Shown: positions 1 to 9,075, counted from the stretch's first letter. The stretch is 64,000 nt of DNA from Desulfocapsa sp050291935 (GCA_050291935.1 JBNKKR010000004.1:1-64000), one strand, 5' to 3'. Notes: a model not told the origin generated them from the letters alone. Translations and numbers: made by a program.

Positions 1-435
1 GAGGGATTTTTCATTTCGTCCATGAAACGAGTGGGACAGGCGCTCGAAACCAGAATCCTGGTTGATCGGATTTTTGACGGCGATGATATGGCCAAAATCG
101 TGGTTTGCGGTGATTTCAATGTTGCCCATAAGGAGATTGATCTGGCAAATCCAAAACAAAATGAAAATAATGCCGGTTTTACACTTGAAGAACGGTCTTG
201 GATGGATGATTTTATTCGTGCAGGCTGGATTGATAGTTTTAGGAAAAAAAATAAAGAACCAGGGCAATATTCCTGGTGGAGTTATCGTAGTCGAGCAAGG
301 GACAGAAATATTGGTTGGCGCCTTGATTATCACTGTGTTGATAAAAATTCGTCTAAGCGGATAGTCGATGCGCAAATACTACAAACGATTTATGGCTCCG
401 ATCATTGTCCGGTACTACTTGATTTTTTGAAGTAA
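1..435 (+). CDS. xthA: exonuclease III (XthA) C-terminal part, 5' end outside window
   Basis: Exonuclease III/AP endonuclease of the EEP fold: removes 3' blocking groups and cleaves at abasic sites in base-excision repair. The frame is open from base 1, so the gene starts upstream of the window; the first in-frame ATG at 22 is internal. Visible family motifs are CGDFNVAHKEIDL, GFTLEERSWMDD, YSWWSYR, ARDRNIGWRLDY and the C-terminal GSDHCPV active-site block, which carries the catalytic Asp-His pair. The stretch before CGDFN (ISSMKRVGQALETR...) fits the usual ExoIII sequence less well and resembles general EEP nucleases, but the C-terminal half is typical ExoIII. The gene ends 68 bp before the response regulator on the same strand. 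Confidence 0.85.
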   Translation, partial: EGFFISSMKRVGQALETRILVDRIFDGDDMAKIVVCGDFNVAHKEIDLANPKQNENNAGFTLEERSWMDDFIRAGWIDSFRKKNKEPGQYSWWSYRSRARDRNIGWRLDYHCVDKNSSKRIVDAQILQTIYGSDHCPVLLDFLK

Positions 436-503
436 TTCGTGTAAGCCTAGGTAGTTTTGCATTTTTTAGAAACGGTTTTCATTCTTTTTATGGGGAAACT
501 GCA

Positions 504-1166
504 ATGAAAGAGAGACACTACCGAATATTACTGGCTGATGATCATGCACTGATCAGGCATGGTATTAAAAACCTGATTAGTAATAATCCTGACCTTGAGG
601 TGATTGGTGAGGTCGGTGATGGTGAAGAGCTGCTGACTTTTCTAAAGCGAGATGTCCCCGATCTGTTAATTCTTGATATTTCAATGCCTAAACTCACCGG
701 TATTGAGGCGGTTGGACGCGTGAAACAGCGCCACCCTTTTGTGAAGATTCTTATGCTGACCATGCATAAAAATAAACAATACTGTTACCATGCTATGTCT
801 GCCGGGGCCGATGGATATCTTATGAAAGAAGATTCTGATGAAGAACTTCTTATTGCCATTAAGCGTATTCAGGGAGGGAGATCGTATCTTTCACCGTTCC
901 TGTCCCAGGATTTCACCGATGATGTGATATCTGCATACCGTAATAATAGGAATCTGCCTTTTGAAACATTGACCAAACGTGAGTGGCAAGTGTTGAAGTT
1001 GGTGGCTGAAGGGCATACCAGTAAGATGATGGCTGAGATACTGGAGTTGAGTCCACGAACCATTGATCATCATCGAGCAAAACTTTTACGGAAATTTGAT
1101 ATGAAGAACAGCGTTGATCTTGTTAAATATGCCGTACGTAATGGATTTGTGGCACAAAGTGGTTGA
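504..1166 (+). CDS. NarL/LuxR-type response regulator
   Basis: Two-component transcription factor, 220 aa. Receiver domain at about 7-122: acidic pair D12-D13, phospho-acceptor D58 in LLILDISMP, switch Thr in MLTMHK and Lys in YLMKED. C-terminal LuxR/GerE helix-turn-helix at about 152-215, with LTKREWQVLKLVAEGHTSK and SPRTIDHHRAKLLRK. The ATG at 504 has only a weak Shine-Dalgarno sequence (GGGGAAACTGCA upstream). No histidine kinase lies beside it, so its partner and signal are unknown. A hairpin with a T-run follows, so it is probably monocistronic or the last gene of its transcript. Family assignment is certain; the target is not. Confidence 0.92.
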   Translation: MKERHYRILLADDHALIRHGIKNLISNNPDLEVIGEVGDGEELLTFLKRDVPDLLILDISMPKLTGIEAVGRVKQRHPFVKILMLTMHKNKQYCYHAMSAGADGYLMKEDSDEELLIAIKRIQGGRSYLSPFLSQDFTDDVISAYRNNRNLPFETLTKREWQVLKLVAEGHTSKMMAEILELSPRTIDHHRAKLLRKFDMKNSVDLVKYAVRNGFVAQSG

Positions 1167-1182
1167 AACGTAGAGGGTTTTC

Positions 1183-1214
1183 GTATCCTTTTTTGGATGC
1201 GCACTGTTTTTTTT
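1183..1214 (+). terminator. probable intrinsic terminator of the response regulator
   Basis: A short 6-bp stem (GTATCC / GGATGC with one G-T pair, T6 loop, 1183-1200) is followed by an eight-T run at 1207-1214, 17 bp after the response-regulator stop. The stem is weak, so confidence is moderate. Confidence 0.45.
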
Positions 1215-1472
1215 GCTTTTTTTTAAAAAAAAAGTGATTTTTATTTCTTGATTACCTACCTTTTATTTCTTTGTTTTAACTCAATAAAATAAGAAAACCT
1301 AGTAAATATACCTATACGGGTATCCGTATTTCTCACAATTGTTTTTTTTCTATTCCTGTGTTCTGTAAATAGGCAACTCTACAAGAGAGAAGCCTGTAAT
1401 TTAGGCCTGCTGAGATGTTTTTCCAGGTCTTTTGCAGGGGAGAATATAAGAGCAGATAGGGGAGAGTGAAAA
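1215..1472 (+). promoter_or_regulatory. AT-rich upstream region of the HU gene with a small dyad
   Basis: About 260 bp of non-coding, strongly AT-rich DNA precedes HU. It holds the dyad ATACGG-GTAT-CCGTAT at 1314-1329 and oligo-T and oligo-A runs at about 1207-1233. No convincing -35/-10 pair could be chosen. The dyad is a candidate operator or small hairpin in the 5' leader. Its role is inferred only from position. Confidence 0.3.
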
Positions 1473-1745
1473 ATGAACAAGGCAGAACTTATTTCCAGTG
1501 TTGCTAAGTCGGCAAATATTAGCAGGGCAAAGGCTGGAATGGTGTTAAACGGCGTTATTGCAAATATGGTGAAGACAATGAAGGATGGAGAAAAGGTAAG
1601 TATTCTCGGATTTGGTACATTTAGTGTTGTGGAACGTGTCCAAAAAAAGGGGCGTAATCCAAAAACTGGGAAGGAGATTGTGATTCCGGCACACAATGCA
1701 GTGAAATTTAGGCCAGGCAAACATCTGTACGGGCGCGTACAGTAA
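1473..1745 (+). CDS. hup: HU-family DNA-binding protein
   Basis: Small histone-like protein, 90 aa, the normal HU length. It bends and compacts DNA as a dimer. The N-terminal helices start MNKAELISSVA; the core has SILGFGTFSVVERVQKKGRNPKTGKEI, where the beta-arm RNPKTG carries the minor-groove-intercalating proline, and it ends KFRPGKHLYGRV. The ATG is preceded by a purine-rich stretch (GGGGAGAGTGAAAA). It stands alone, convergent with lgt. HU and IHF subunits look alike; length and the arm favour HU. Confidence 0.92.
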   Translation: MNKAELISSVAKSANISRAKAGMVLNGVIANMVKTMKDGEKVSILGFGTFSVVERVQKKGRNPKTGKEIVIPAHNAVKFRPGKHLYGRVQ

Positions 1746-1838
1746 TATAAGGCGTTACCCCACCAGGGGCAGAGGAAAGGTGTCCCGAAGTTCCTCCTTC
1801 TTCTTTTCTCTGTCCCGTCTTTGTTTTTCTTTGTAGTT

Positions 1839-2636
1839 TCAGTTTTTTGCTTTTCGTCGTAACCACCACCAGAGCGCAGCACCACTGCCTATCATAAGGC
1901 TGCTAAGCAGCTGTCCCATGGTTAGATATTGAAAGAAAAAACCGAGTTGCTGGTCTGGTTCTCTAAAAAGTTCCACGAAAATCCGTATGCTTCCATAACA
2001 GATAAGAAAGAGACAAAGTAAACTGCCGTGGGGCCAACTTGCATCTTTTTCCCATGGTTTCTTTTTGGCGATATAGAGAAACGTAAAGAGGAGTATTCCT
2101 TCTAATAAGGCTTCATAGAGTTGGGAAGGGTGTCGAGGGGATGGGCCGCCATTTGGGAACACCATGGCCCAGGGTACTGTACTGACTCTTCCAAAAAGTT
2201 CACCATTAATAAAATTACCAATACGTCCCAAGCCAAGACCAATGGGGATGGTGACCACGTAAAAATCTGCGCAGGTCCAGAAATCGAGTTGCTTGCGTTT
2301 AGTAAATACAAAACCACCTACAATGCAAGCAATGGTAGCTCCATGAAAGGACATTCCTCCATTCCACGTTGCTGCAATTTCCAGGGGATGATCCATAAAA
2401 TAGGAGAAATTATAGAAAAACACGTAGCCCAAGCGTCCTCCCAGAATAACACAGAGGATAAGTACCAGGTTAAGATTTTCAAAATGTGGCTCAAGGGGGG
2501 AGTAACCAAATGTTTTGATCTGTTTTCGTACTAAGGTGGAGCAGGCGATAAAGCCAAGGACATACATCAGTCCATACCAGCGAACGTGGAATGGTCCTAA
2601 AGAGAAAAGTATGGGATCAATTTGGGGAAATGTCAT
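1839..2636 (-). CDS. lgt: prolipoprotein diacylglyceryl transferase
   Basis: Inner-membrane enzyme that transfers diacylglycerol from phosphatidylglycerol to the lipobox cysteine of prolipoproteins. 265 aa with about seven hydrophobic segments. Signature parts seen are RWYGLMYVLGF, the substrate loop GGMSFHGA with the essential His, and the Lgt signature GRIGNFINGELFGR. The C-terminal tail is basic (WWWLRRKAKN). Its ATG overlaps the mnmG stop region by 4 bp, so it is translationally coupled to mnmG, and the methyltransferase, mnmG and lgt form one minus-strand operon. Confidence 0.96.
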   Translation of the reverse strand: MTFPQIDPILFSLGPFHVRWYGLMYVLGFIACSTLVRKQIKTFGYSPLEPHFENLNLVLILCVILGGRLGYVFFYNFSYFMDHPLEIAATWNGGMSFHGATIACIVGGFVFTKRKQLDFWTCADFYVVTIPIGLGLGRIGNFINGELFGRVSTVPWAMVFPNGGPSPRHPSQLYEALLEGILLFTFLYIAKKKPWEKDASWPHGSLLCLFLICYGSIRIFVELFREPDQQLGFFFQYLTMGQLLSSLMIGSGAALWWWLRRKAKN

Positions 2637-4534
2637 TGTACACGTTTTAAATGGACCTGGAGAACAGAAATTGCTGCCGGTGTGACCCCTGATATTCGAG
2701 ACGCCTGGCCAAGGGAGCGCGGACGCACGTTGCTCAGTTTTTCAACCACCTCATTGGAGAGCCCCGAAAGACTAGTGTAGTCAATATCTTCAGGAAGTTG
2801 CATCTGTTCCATTTTTTTGAACCTGTCAACCTGTTCTTCTTGACGTTTGAGGTAGCCGGTAAACTTGATTTGCAGTTGGATTTCATCGCAGACAGTTGAA
2901 AGAGCAAGGGCCTGAATGGCCTCTTTATCTTCCGCTGGTGCAATTGGCAAATCGCTTATAAGCTGCAGGGTTATTTCGGGTCTACGGAGTAGATCCGCAA
3001 GACTGCACTTTTGTTTAAGTGGCGTTGACCCATTTGCGGCAAGTGTTTCATTTACTTCGTCACTTGGTTTTATATGTATGGCACCGAGTTTGGCAATTCC
3101 AGCCTCAAGCAAGTTTTGTTTCTCCTGAAAATGCATATATGCATCGTCAGTGAGTAGGCCAATAGCATGTCCAATTTCAGAAAGTCTGCTATCCGCATTG
3201 TCTTCTCGAAGGAGCAGTCTGTATTCTGCGCGGGAGGTAAAGAGGCGGTAGGGTTCTTTTGTTCCGCAGGTGACAAGATCATCTATCAGTACTCCTATAT
3301 AGGCTTGTGATCTATCAAGAATCAGTGGATCTTTATTCTGTATTTTCTGAACGGCATTAATTGCTGCCATCAAGCCCTGGGCGGCTGCTTCTTCATATCC
3401 GGATGTTCCGTTGATCTGTCCCGCTAAAAAAAGGCCGTTAACCCGTTTTGTTTCAAGACTGGGGTGAAGTTCCAGTGGGTCAATATAGTCATATTCGATG
3501 GCGTATCCGGGGCGGACGATCTTGGCATTTTCCAAACCCTTAATGGTATGGAGCATTGCCAGTTGCGTTTTGAGGGGCAGACTTGTGGGTAATCCATTGG
3601 GGTATATTTCGGTGGTATCCAAACCTTCTGGTTCGAGAAAAATCTGATGCCTATCCTTTTCTGGAAAACGCATAACCTTGTCTTCAATGGAAGGACAATA
3701 TCTGGCGCCAATACCCTCAATAATACCAGCGTACATGGGAGATTGGTCGATATCCCTGCGAATGGCCTCGTGGGTTTTTTGGTTGGTGTAGGTTATATGG
3801 CAAGGCCTTTGTGGCTGTATATAGTCACCCTTGCTGCTAAAGGAAAAAAAGGCAGGAGGGTGATCACTATGTTGCACCGTGAGTTCGGAGTAGTCTATGG
3901 ATCTTGCGTCAATTCTTGGTACCGTTCCAGTTTTCATCCGACCGGTGGTAAATCCAGCATCTTTAAACCAGGCCGCAAGGCTGCTGGATGGTGCATCGCC
4001 CATGCGCCCGGCCGGAAACTGTTTCATACCAATATGGATCAGGCCGTTCAGAAAGGTACCGGTGCAGACCACCACCGCTTTCACCCTGATTTCTTCGTCA
4101 AGGGAGGTGCGGATTCCGCAAACACCTGTGTCATCGACGATAATGGAGTCAACAACCGTTTGTCGAATCTCCAGATTTTCCTGGGACTCCATCACCGATT
4201 TCATACGGAGACGATACAAAAGTCGATCTGCCTGCGCCCTGGAAGAGCGTACGGCTGGCCCCTTAGACGTGTTTAATTTGCGAAATTGGATGGAGGTGGC
4301 ATCAATATTTTTTGCCATTTCGCCACCAAGTGCATCAATTTCACGGACCAGATGCCCTTTGGCCAGCCCGCCAATGGCAGGATTGCAGGACATGGCACCT
4401 ATGGTGTCGACATTGATGACGGTGACCAGGGTTTTGCATCCCATTCTGGCCGCGGCAAGGGCTGCTTCACAACCCGCATGGCCTGCCCCAATTACTGCAA
4501 TATCAAATGAATCCGTCACTGTTCTTTTTTCCAT
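2633..4534 (-). CDS. mnmG: tRNA U34 carboxymethylaminomethyl synthase subunit MnmG
   Basis: FAD-dependent partner of MnmE; together they install the cmnm5 group on wobble U34 of certain tRNAs. 633 aa from the chosen ATG at 4534, close to the family norm; a GTG further upstream (4579) would add 15 non-homologous residues. The Rossmann FAD motif IAVIGAGHAGCEAALAAARMG lies near residue 10, followed by SCNPAIGGLAKGHLVREIDALGG and, further on, GLFLAGQINGTSGYEEAAAQG and TSRAEYRLLLREDNAD, all MnmG hallmarks. The start overlaps the end of the upstream methyltransferase by 19 bp. mnmE, its partner, lies at 9.1 kb on the other strand. Confidence 0.97.
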   Translation of the reverse strand: MEKRTVTDSFDIAVIGAGHAGCEAALAAARMGCKTLVTVINVDTIGAMSCNPAIGGLAKGHLVREIDALGGEMAKNIDATSIQFRKLNTSKGPAVRSSRAQADRLLYRLRMKSVMESQENLEIRQTVVDSIIVDDTGVCGIRTSLDEEIRVKAVVVCTGTFLNGLIHIGMKQFPAGRMGDAPSSSLAAWFKDAGFTTGRMKTGTVPRIDARSIDYSELTVQHSDHPPAFFSFSSKGDYIQPQRPCHITYTNQKTHEAIRRDIDQSPMYAGIIEGIGARYCPSIEDKVMRFPEKDRHQIFLEPEGLDTTEIYPNGLPTSLPLKTQLAMLHTIKGLENAKIVRPGYAIEYDYIDPLELHPSLETKRVNGLFLAGQINGTSGYEEAAAQGLMAAINAVQKIQNKDPLILDRSQAYIGVLIDDLVTCGTKEPYRLFTSRAEYRLLLREDNADSRLSEIGHAIGLLTDDAYMHFQEKQNLLEAGIAKLGAIHIKPSDEVNETLAANGSTPLKQKCSLADLLRRPEITLQLISDLPIAPAEDKEAIQALALSTVCDEIQLQIKFTGYLKRQEEQVDRFKKMEQMQLPEDIDYTSLSGLSNEVVEKLSNVRPRSLGQASRISGVTPAAISVLQVHLKRVQ

Positions 4535-5364
4535 GAAATAATTGCCCAACGTGGTGGAACGGCGCGGGTGACAACGCACTGGCCATCGGCAGAGCGTTTG
4601 CTGTTGCCCTTTACGTATTCCAGTAAATTTTTCTCTTCAGTTTCTGTGAGATCCTGAAACATCCAGCAGAAAGAATCCATCGCCTGTTGGATATCCTTGT
4701 ACGTTGTTTCAGCGTTAAGACTAATGATATCAATCTCACAGTTGATTCCCATGCTGTAGAGCATATTGACGGTGTATATATAATCAGGACCCGAACGAAA
4801 CGGTCTGTTGATTGCTGCAAAAGCACCACGATCAAAAGGTGTTGGACTAATACGGTCCACCACAAAGGTCGCATACCGGCTGTGTTGGTGTAGTTTTGCA
4901 AGGGAGTCTTTTAGATTGGCAACACTTAACGAACGCGAAGCAATGCATATATCATGGTGAGGAATTGAAAATGTTTCCCAATCATCCTCCCATGAAACCT
5001 GGAGGGTGATAATGTTTTTTATCCCACGTCTCTTTGATTCTTTATTGAGCTCTGCAAGCATCCCTTTTGAATAATCAAGAGCTGTAACTGACTTAACATG
5101 TTGTGAGAGAGGTAAAGAGAGGGTGCCGGGCCCACAACCCGCATCCAGAACAGTAAAGCTTTTTTGTAAAGGAAGTTTTGCAAGTACAAGATCGACAAAA
5201 GGTGAGGTGGCGTTTCTCTTGGCAAAAGACGGGGCCTTTTTGTCCCAATCTTGCGGTCCTTTAGGAGTCCATGACTTCTGCTCCCTGGCATTATTCCAGA
5301 GAAGTTGCCAGTCGATATTTTCGTAGGTAATTTTCGGGTCCATAGTGAGGGGCAAAGATATCAT
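4516..5364 (-). CDS. class I SAM-dependent methyltransferase
   Basis: 282 aa. The SAM-binding motif I is VLDAGCGPGTLSLPLS at about residues 90-105, followed by motif II LDYSKGMLAEL and a DICIASRSL-like acidic strand. No substrate-defining domain is recognisable. It is the first gene of the methyltransferase-mnmG-lgt operon, and its last codons overlap the mnmG start. Because of that partner it may act on tRNA or another small substrate, but this is only guilt by association. An in-frame ATG eight codons in (MDPKITYEN) is an alternative start. Confidence 0.8.
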   Translation of the reverse strand: MISLPLTMDPKITYENIDWQLLWNNAREQKSWTPKGPQDWDKKAPSFAKRNATSPFVDLVLAKLPLQKSFTVLDAGCGPGTLSLPLSQHVKSVTALDYSKGMLAELNKESKRRGIKNIITLQVSWEDDWETFSIPHHDICIASRSLSVANLKDSLAKLHQHSRYATFVVDRISPTPFDRGAFAAINRPFRSGPDYIYTVNMLYSMGINCEIDIISLNAETTYKDIQQAMDSFCWMFQDLTETEEKNLLEYVKGNSKRSADGQCVVTRAVPPRWAIISWKKEQ

Positions 5365-5401
5365 ACCAAAATGGCTTTAGCAACTCCCGTGCTGAAAATG
5401 T

Positions 5402-5431
5402 TTGACACCCCCTTTTGAATATGGTTAATGT
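5402..5431 (+). promoter_or_regulatory. candidate sigma-70 promoter of the rpmH operon
   Basis: A perfect TTGACA at 5402-5407 is followed after 17-18 bp by a weak -10 (TAATGT at 5426-5431), about 155 bp upstream of rpmH and divergent from the methyltransferase gene. The long leader and imperfect -10 keep confidence low. The rest of 5365-5583 shows no gene. Confidence 0.35.
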
Positions 5432-5586
5432 AACTGGTTCTGATATTTTTACGTCCTGCAATTTTTTGAGGTTCAGCAACGTGTCGTGCAGGGCGGTTAC
5501 TTTTCCGGTTATCGTAGTGAATCTCTGTGGAAAATCGGTGCTAACATAATGGAATGTTCCGCATAAACTGGCGGAAGGAGTAAATG

Positions 5587-5724
5587 ATGAGTAAACGTAC
5601 TTTTCAACCGAGTAATCTTAAACGTAAACGTGCCCATGGGTTCCGTGCCCGTATGTCCACCCGTGCTGGCCGTGCGATCTTGAATGCCCGTCGTGCCAAG
5701 GGGCGTAAACGCCTTTCAGCCTAA
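5587..5724 (+). CDS. rpmH: 50S ribosomal protein L34
   Basis: 45-residue basic ribosomal protein. It begins MSKRTFQPSNLKRKRAHGFR and ends GRKRLSA, the universal L34 pattern. Two ATGs are adjacent (5584 and 5587); the second has the better spacing to AAGGAG and gives the usual N terminus. It heads the rpmH-rnpA-yidD-yidC-jag-mnmE gene string, so ribosome assembly, RNase P, membrane insertion and tRNA modification genes share transcription. rnpA follows after 5 bp. Confidence 0.97.
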   Translation: MSKRTFQPSNLKRKRAHGFRARMSTRAGRAILNARRAKGRKRLSA

Positions 5725-5729
5725 GAATA

Positions 5730-6071
5730 TTGCCAGGATATAAACTTCCGAAAACAGCGCTGCTTCGAAAGGGGCGGGAATTTGATAGGGTGTATCAACA
5801 GGGAAGAAGGTATCATGGCCAGGGCTTTTCTCTGATTCTGCTTGCCAATGAATTGGGATACAATCGGATCGGGATCAGCATTCATAGAAAGCTGAAAGGA
5901 GCAGTCAAACGAAATAGAATCAAACGAATCATTCGTGAATCTTTTCGTCTTGAACGGTTGCTATATCCTGATTGTGCTGACATTGTTTTTACCGTTCGCC
6001 CAGAGTTTTCTCTTGCTCACCCTGCCTTGATCACTTCGGCTGTAACCTGCCTTATACCACCGGTGAAGTAG
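5730..6071 (+). CDS. rnpA: ribonuclease P protein component
   Basis: Protein cofactor of RNase P, which matures tRNA 5' ends. 113 aa, normal length. The diagnostic RNA-binding motif is seen as KRNRIKRIIRESFR near residues 60-73, preceded by RIGISIHRK. The only sensible start is TTG at 5730, 5 bp after the rpmH stop, so translation is probably coupled to rpmH. A rare start in rnpA is common and may set a low protein level relative to L34. Confidence 0.95.
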   Translation: MPGYKLPKTALLRKGREFDRVYQQGRRYHGQGFSLILLANELGYNRIGISIHRKLKGAVKRNRIKRIIRESFRLERLLYPDCADIVFTVRPEFSLAHPALITSAVTCLIPPVK

Positions 6072-6077
6072 CTCGGT

Positions 6078-6380
6078 TTGGCCTCACTGAGGATATGTGA
6101 TTTGCAACGGGATAGATCTCTTTTATTGAACCTTTTCTCATCAACCCGTCATTTTGTTGTGTGGGTATGTTTGGGAGTGATTCGTGGGTATCAATATGTT
6201 ATTTCTCCACTTTTCCCTCCCAGTTGCCGTTTTACGCCAACATGTTCTTGTTATGCTGCCGAAGCCATTCGCCTGCATGGTCCCTTGAAGGGAATTGTCC
6301 TTGCTGTGATTCGAATTCTCCGCTGTCATCCCTTTAGTCGTGGTGGCTATGATCCTGTACCACCTGTAAAAAATGGATGA
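6078..6380 (+). CDS. yidD: membrane protein insertion efficiency factor YidD
   Basis: 100 aa, small membrane-associated protein that assists YidC-dependent insertion. The family block is clear: RGYQYVISPLFPPSCRFTPTCSCYA, then HGPLKGIVLAVIRILRCHPF and GGYDPVP at the C terminus. The N-terminal 25 residues are variable and the start is uncertain; TTG at 6078 is used because no ATG occurs in frame before the conserved part. It sits in the standard place between rnpA and yidC. Confidence 0.92.
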   Translation: MASLRICDLQRDRSLLLNLFSSTRHFVVWVCLGVIRGYQYVISPLFPPSCRFTPTCSCYAAEAIRLHGPLKGIVLAVIRILRCHPFSRGGYDPVPPVKNG

Positions 6381-6436
6381 CACTAAAAAAACAACAGCGT
6401 TGATGTATATCAAGCTGTCTTTTCTATGGAAAAAAA

Positions 6437-8104
6437 ATGGATATTTATAGAACGTTTCTCGCAATTGTTATTTCTTTTGTGATTCTTATTGGTTACCAGT
6501 ACCTTTTTGTGGGCTTTGGTCCTCAGGAAACACAAGAGGGTGAGCCTGCAACTACTGAACAGACAACTACTGCTCCAGCGGAGACCCAAAAGAAGGTGGA
6601 GGATACGTCCACTGTGCCCCCTGCTCCTTCGGTGGCCCAGTCTGTTGCGGCTTCGGCTATGGAACGTCCGGAAAGGGATGGTCGGGATCTGTTGGTTGAA
6701 ACCGACTATTATAGTGCCACGGTGAGCGAGGAAGGAGGTTCCATAAAGAGTTTTATCCTCAAAGAATACAAGGAAACAAACGAAAAAGATTCACCCGGGA
6801 TGCAGATGGTGAAAGTCGATGGTGCGGAAGGATATCCACTTGAGTTTTCATGGGGAAGTGTCGCTCCTGTTGCTACATTTTATGCATCAGAAAACGATAC
6901 GGTATCGTTTGCCGGTAACAGCGCCAAGTTGCTGATGACCGGGCGCGGCAACGGACTTGAGATAGAAAGGGATTACAGCTTTGTAAAGGACTCTTATCTT
7001 GTTGATCTTGTTGTACGGGTAAAAAATATTTCTGCAGCCCCTCTCCAGGGGGCAGCAGAACTCCATCAGACCGGGGTCCCTTTTCGTAAAAGCACGACGA
7101 GCAACCGGTTTCAGTTTAGTGGTCCTGCCTACTATCTTGGTGAGGATCTGGAAGAGATGGATGCGGATCTGTATGAAACCGGGCCAAAAACCATTACCGC
7201 AAAAATGGATTGGGCTGCCTATGAAGGGACATATTTTATGAATGCCATTCTCCCTGATCCCGCAACTGTTGATTCCTTAACCGTGCAGTCTGCTACTGAA
7301 GATGTGGTCAAAATGAAGGTGAGCAGCACGCTTGATACTCTGCAGCCGGGTGAGACAAAGGAGTACGTCTATAAGCTTTACTTTGGTCCTAAAAGACTTA
7401 GTACCCTAAAGGATGTTGGCTATAATCTGGATAAAGCAGTGAATTTTGGCTATTTCGATGTTATTGCCAAGCCGACCCTCTATCTGCTCAACCTTTTCTA
7501 TTCCATGGTTAAAAATTATGGTATTGCCATCATTCTGGTGACGGTAATTTTTAAAGCTGCTTTTTGGCCTATTACCCAAAGGGGCCTGAAGTCCATGAAG
7601 AATATGCAAAAATTGCAGCCCAAGATGGTAAAGCTTAAGGAAAAATACAAAGGGGATCCAGCCAGGATGAACCAAGAGGTGATGAACCTCTATAAAACGT
7701 ATAAGGTAAATCCTTTGGGCGGTTGTCTTCCCATGGCACTACAGATTCCAGTGTTTTTTGCGCTTTACAAGGTGTTGCTTATGTGCGTAGAGCTCCGCCA
7801 TGCACCATTTATGTTGTGGATCAGTGATCTTTCTGCTCCTGATCGCCTCTTTATTGGTGTCGATCTCCCTTATCTTGGCGGAATCCCGGTTTTGACCCTT
7901 TTGATGGGTGCTTCAATGTTCTTGCAGCAGAAGATGACCCCAACAACGGCTGATCCTACCCAGGCCAAGATTATGATGTTCCTCCCAGTGCTTTTTACCT
8001 TTATGTTTGTCAACTTTGCTTCTGGTTTGGTGCTTTACTGGTTTGTGAACAATCTGTTGGCAATTTTGCAGCAATATCTGATTAATCGTCAGAAAAAGGC
8101 TTAA
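6437..8104 (+). CDS. yidC: membrane protein insertase YidC
   Basis: 555 aa Oxa1/YidC/Alb3 insertase of Gram-negative type. N-terminal transmembrane segment at about residues 5-25, a Thr/Ala/Pro-rich linker, a large periplasmic beta domain (about 80-330), then the conserved five-helix region: YGIAIILVTVIFKAAFWPIT, a positively charged cytoplasmic loop (MQKLQPKMVKLKEKYKGD), and NPLGGCLPMALQIPVFFALYKVL. The last segment ends VLYWFVNNLLAILQQYLI. It inserts inner-membrane proteins with or without SecYEG. The ATG at 6437 follows yidD by 56 bp. Confidence 0.97.
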   Translation: MDIYRTFLAIVISFVILIGYQYLFVGFGPQETQEGEPATTEQTTTAPAETQKKVEDTSTVPPAPSVAQSVAASAMERPERDGRDLLVETDYYSATVSEEGGSIKSFILKEYKETNEKDSPGMQMVKVDGAEGYPLEFSWGSVAPVATFYASENDTVSFAGNSAKLLMTGRGNGLEIERDYSFVKDSYLVDLVVRVKNISAAPLQGAAELHQTGVPFRKSTTSNRFQFSGPAYYLGEDLEEMDADLYETGPKTITAKMDWAAYEGTYFMNAILPDPATVDSLTVQSATEDVVKMKVSSTLDTLQPGETKEYVYKLYFGPKRLSTLKDVGYNLDKAVNFGYFDVIAKPTLYLLNLFYSMVKNYGIAIILVTVIFKAAFWPITQRGLKSMKNMQKLQPKMVKLKEKYKGDPARMNQEVMNLYKTYKVNPLGGCLPMALQIPVFFALYKVLLMCVELRHAPFMLWISDLSAPDRLFIGVDLPYLGGIPVLTLLMGASMFLQQKMTPTTADPTQAKIMMFLPVLFTFMFVNFASGLVLYWFVNNLLAILQQYLINRQKKA

Positions 8105-8157
8105 GAAAGCTGCAAAAATGGTGAGCGCCAACCCCAGATTCCCATAAAGGAAAACAT

Positions 8158-9033
8158 ATGTCTTTAAAGAAAAAAGATTTTTTTGCAAATGAGGTAACAG
8201 AGGCAATTAAGGATGCCTGTGACAGCTTTGGTGTAGCCCAGGAAAAGTTAGATATCGAGGTTGTGGAAACGGGATCCAATGGCATTTTTGGCTTGATCCG
8301 TAAAAAAGCTCATATCAGGGTCTCACCTTTAGACGGCCAGAAGAAGCAACCTCCCGTAAGCAAGGAAAAAGCAGCTAAGAAGGAACCTAAGCTATCCAGC
8401 AAGAAAGCACATGAGGAAAGTGAAAAAGAGAGCAAAAAGATAAGCAGCCCAGAACCCACGACTGTGGTAAACGAATCTGTGAGCCCTGAAAGTGCTGAGA
8501 TTGTCCGCCAGGAACTCTCAACCCTTCTTTCTTTAGTGGGTTTTACTTCCGATGTGACTACCGAAATTGATGGTCCCACGGTGTATTGTGTGGTGAGCGA
8601 TGAACATGAAGAGGCGCTTACCGGGCAAGAGGGCAAGATCATAGATTCACTGCAGTATCTGCTTCGAAAGCTTGTTGCCAGAAAAGTTGATGAAAAAGTA
8701 CGGCTTTCCATTGATATTGGACAGTTTCGTGAAAAACGAAAAGTTGAGCTGATGGAACGGGCAAAAGAGCTTGCCGCCATGGTGAAGGAAGATGGAAAGA
8801 CCCAGGCTATTCCTCCCCTTAACCCTTCTGAAAGACGTGTCGTCCATCTTGTTTTGCAGGAAGATAAAGAAATCCGTTCCCGTAGTGTTGGGGGTGGTTT
8901 GTTTAAAAAGGTTCTTATCTATAAACCTGGAAAAGCAAAGAAACCAGCAGGGAAGCGTACAGGGCGTGGGCCCAAAAAGAGTAGTGCTCCCAAAACTGGC
9001 CAAGAAAAAAGCGGTATTGAGGAAAAAAACTGA
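8158..9033 (+). CDS. jag: Jag/KhpB RNA-binding protein
   Basis: 291 aa. Jag-N domain at about 1-55 (KDFFANEVTEAIKDACDSFG, then TGSNGIFGLIRKKA), a charged Lys/Glu/Ser linker at 60-115, a KH domain (EEALTGQEGKIIDSLQYLLRKL; the canonical GxxG is replaced by GQEGK), and an R3H domain (NPSERRVVHLVLQED...RSVG). The C-terminal tail is very basic (KPAGKRTGRGPKK) and may bind RNA. The family partners with KhpA in RNA binding and cell-envelope control. It follows yidC as in most bacteria. Confidence 0.93.
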   Translation: MSLKKKDFFANEVTEAIKDACDSFGVAQEKLDIEVVETGSNGIFGLIRKKAHIRVSPLDGQKKQPPVSKEKAAKKEPKLSSKKAHEESEKESKKISSPEPTTVVNESVSPESAEIVRQELSTLLSLVGFTSDVTTEIDGPTVYCVVSDEHEEALTGQEGKIIDSLQYLLRKLVARKVDEKVRLSIDIGQFREKRKVELMERAKELAAMVKEDGKTQAIPPLNPSERRVVHLVLQEDKEIRSRSVGGGLFKKVLIYKPGKAKKPAGKRTGRGPKKSSAPKTGQEKSGIEEKN

Positions 9034-9075
9034 ATTGAACAACTTGGTTGCTCAAAAAAAAGGAAGGTATAAGTG

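Noticed and set aside
5365..5583. Replication origin near rpmH
   Set aside because: The gene order fits an origin region, but no dnaA gene or cluster of DnaA boxes was seen.
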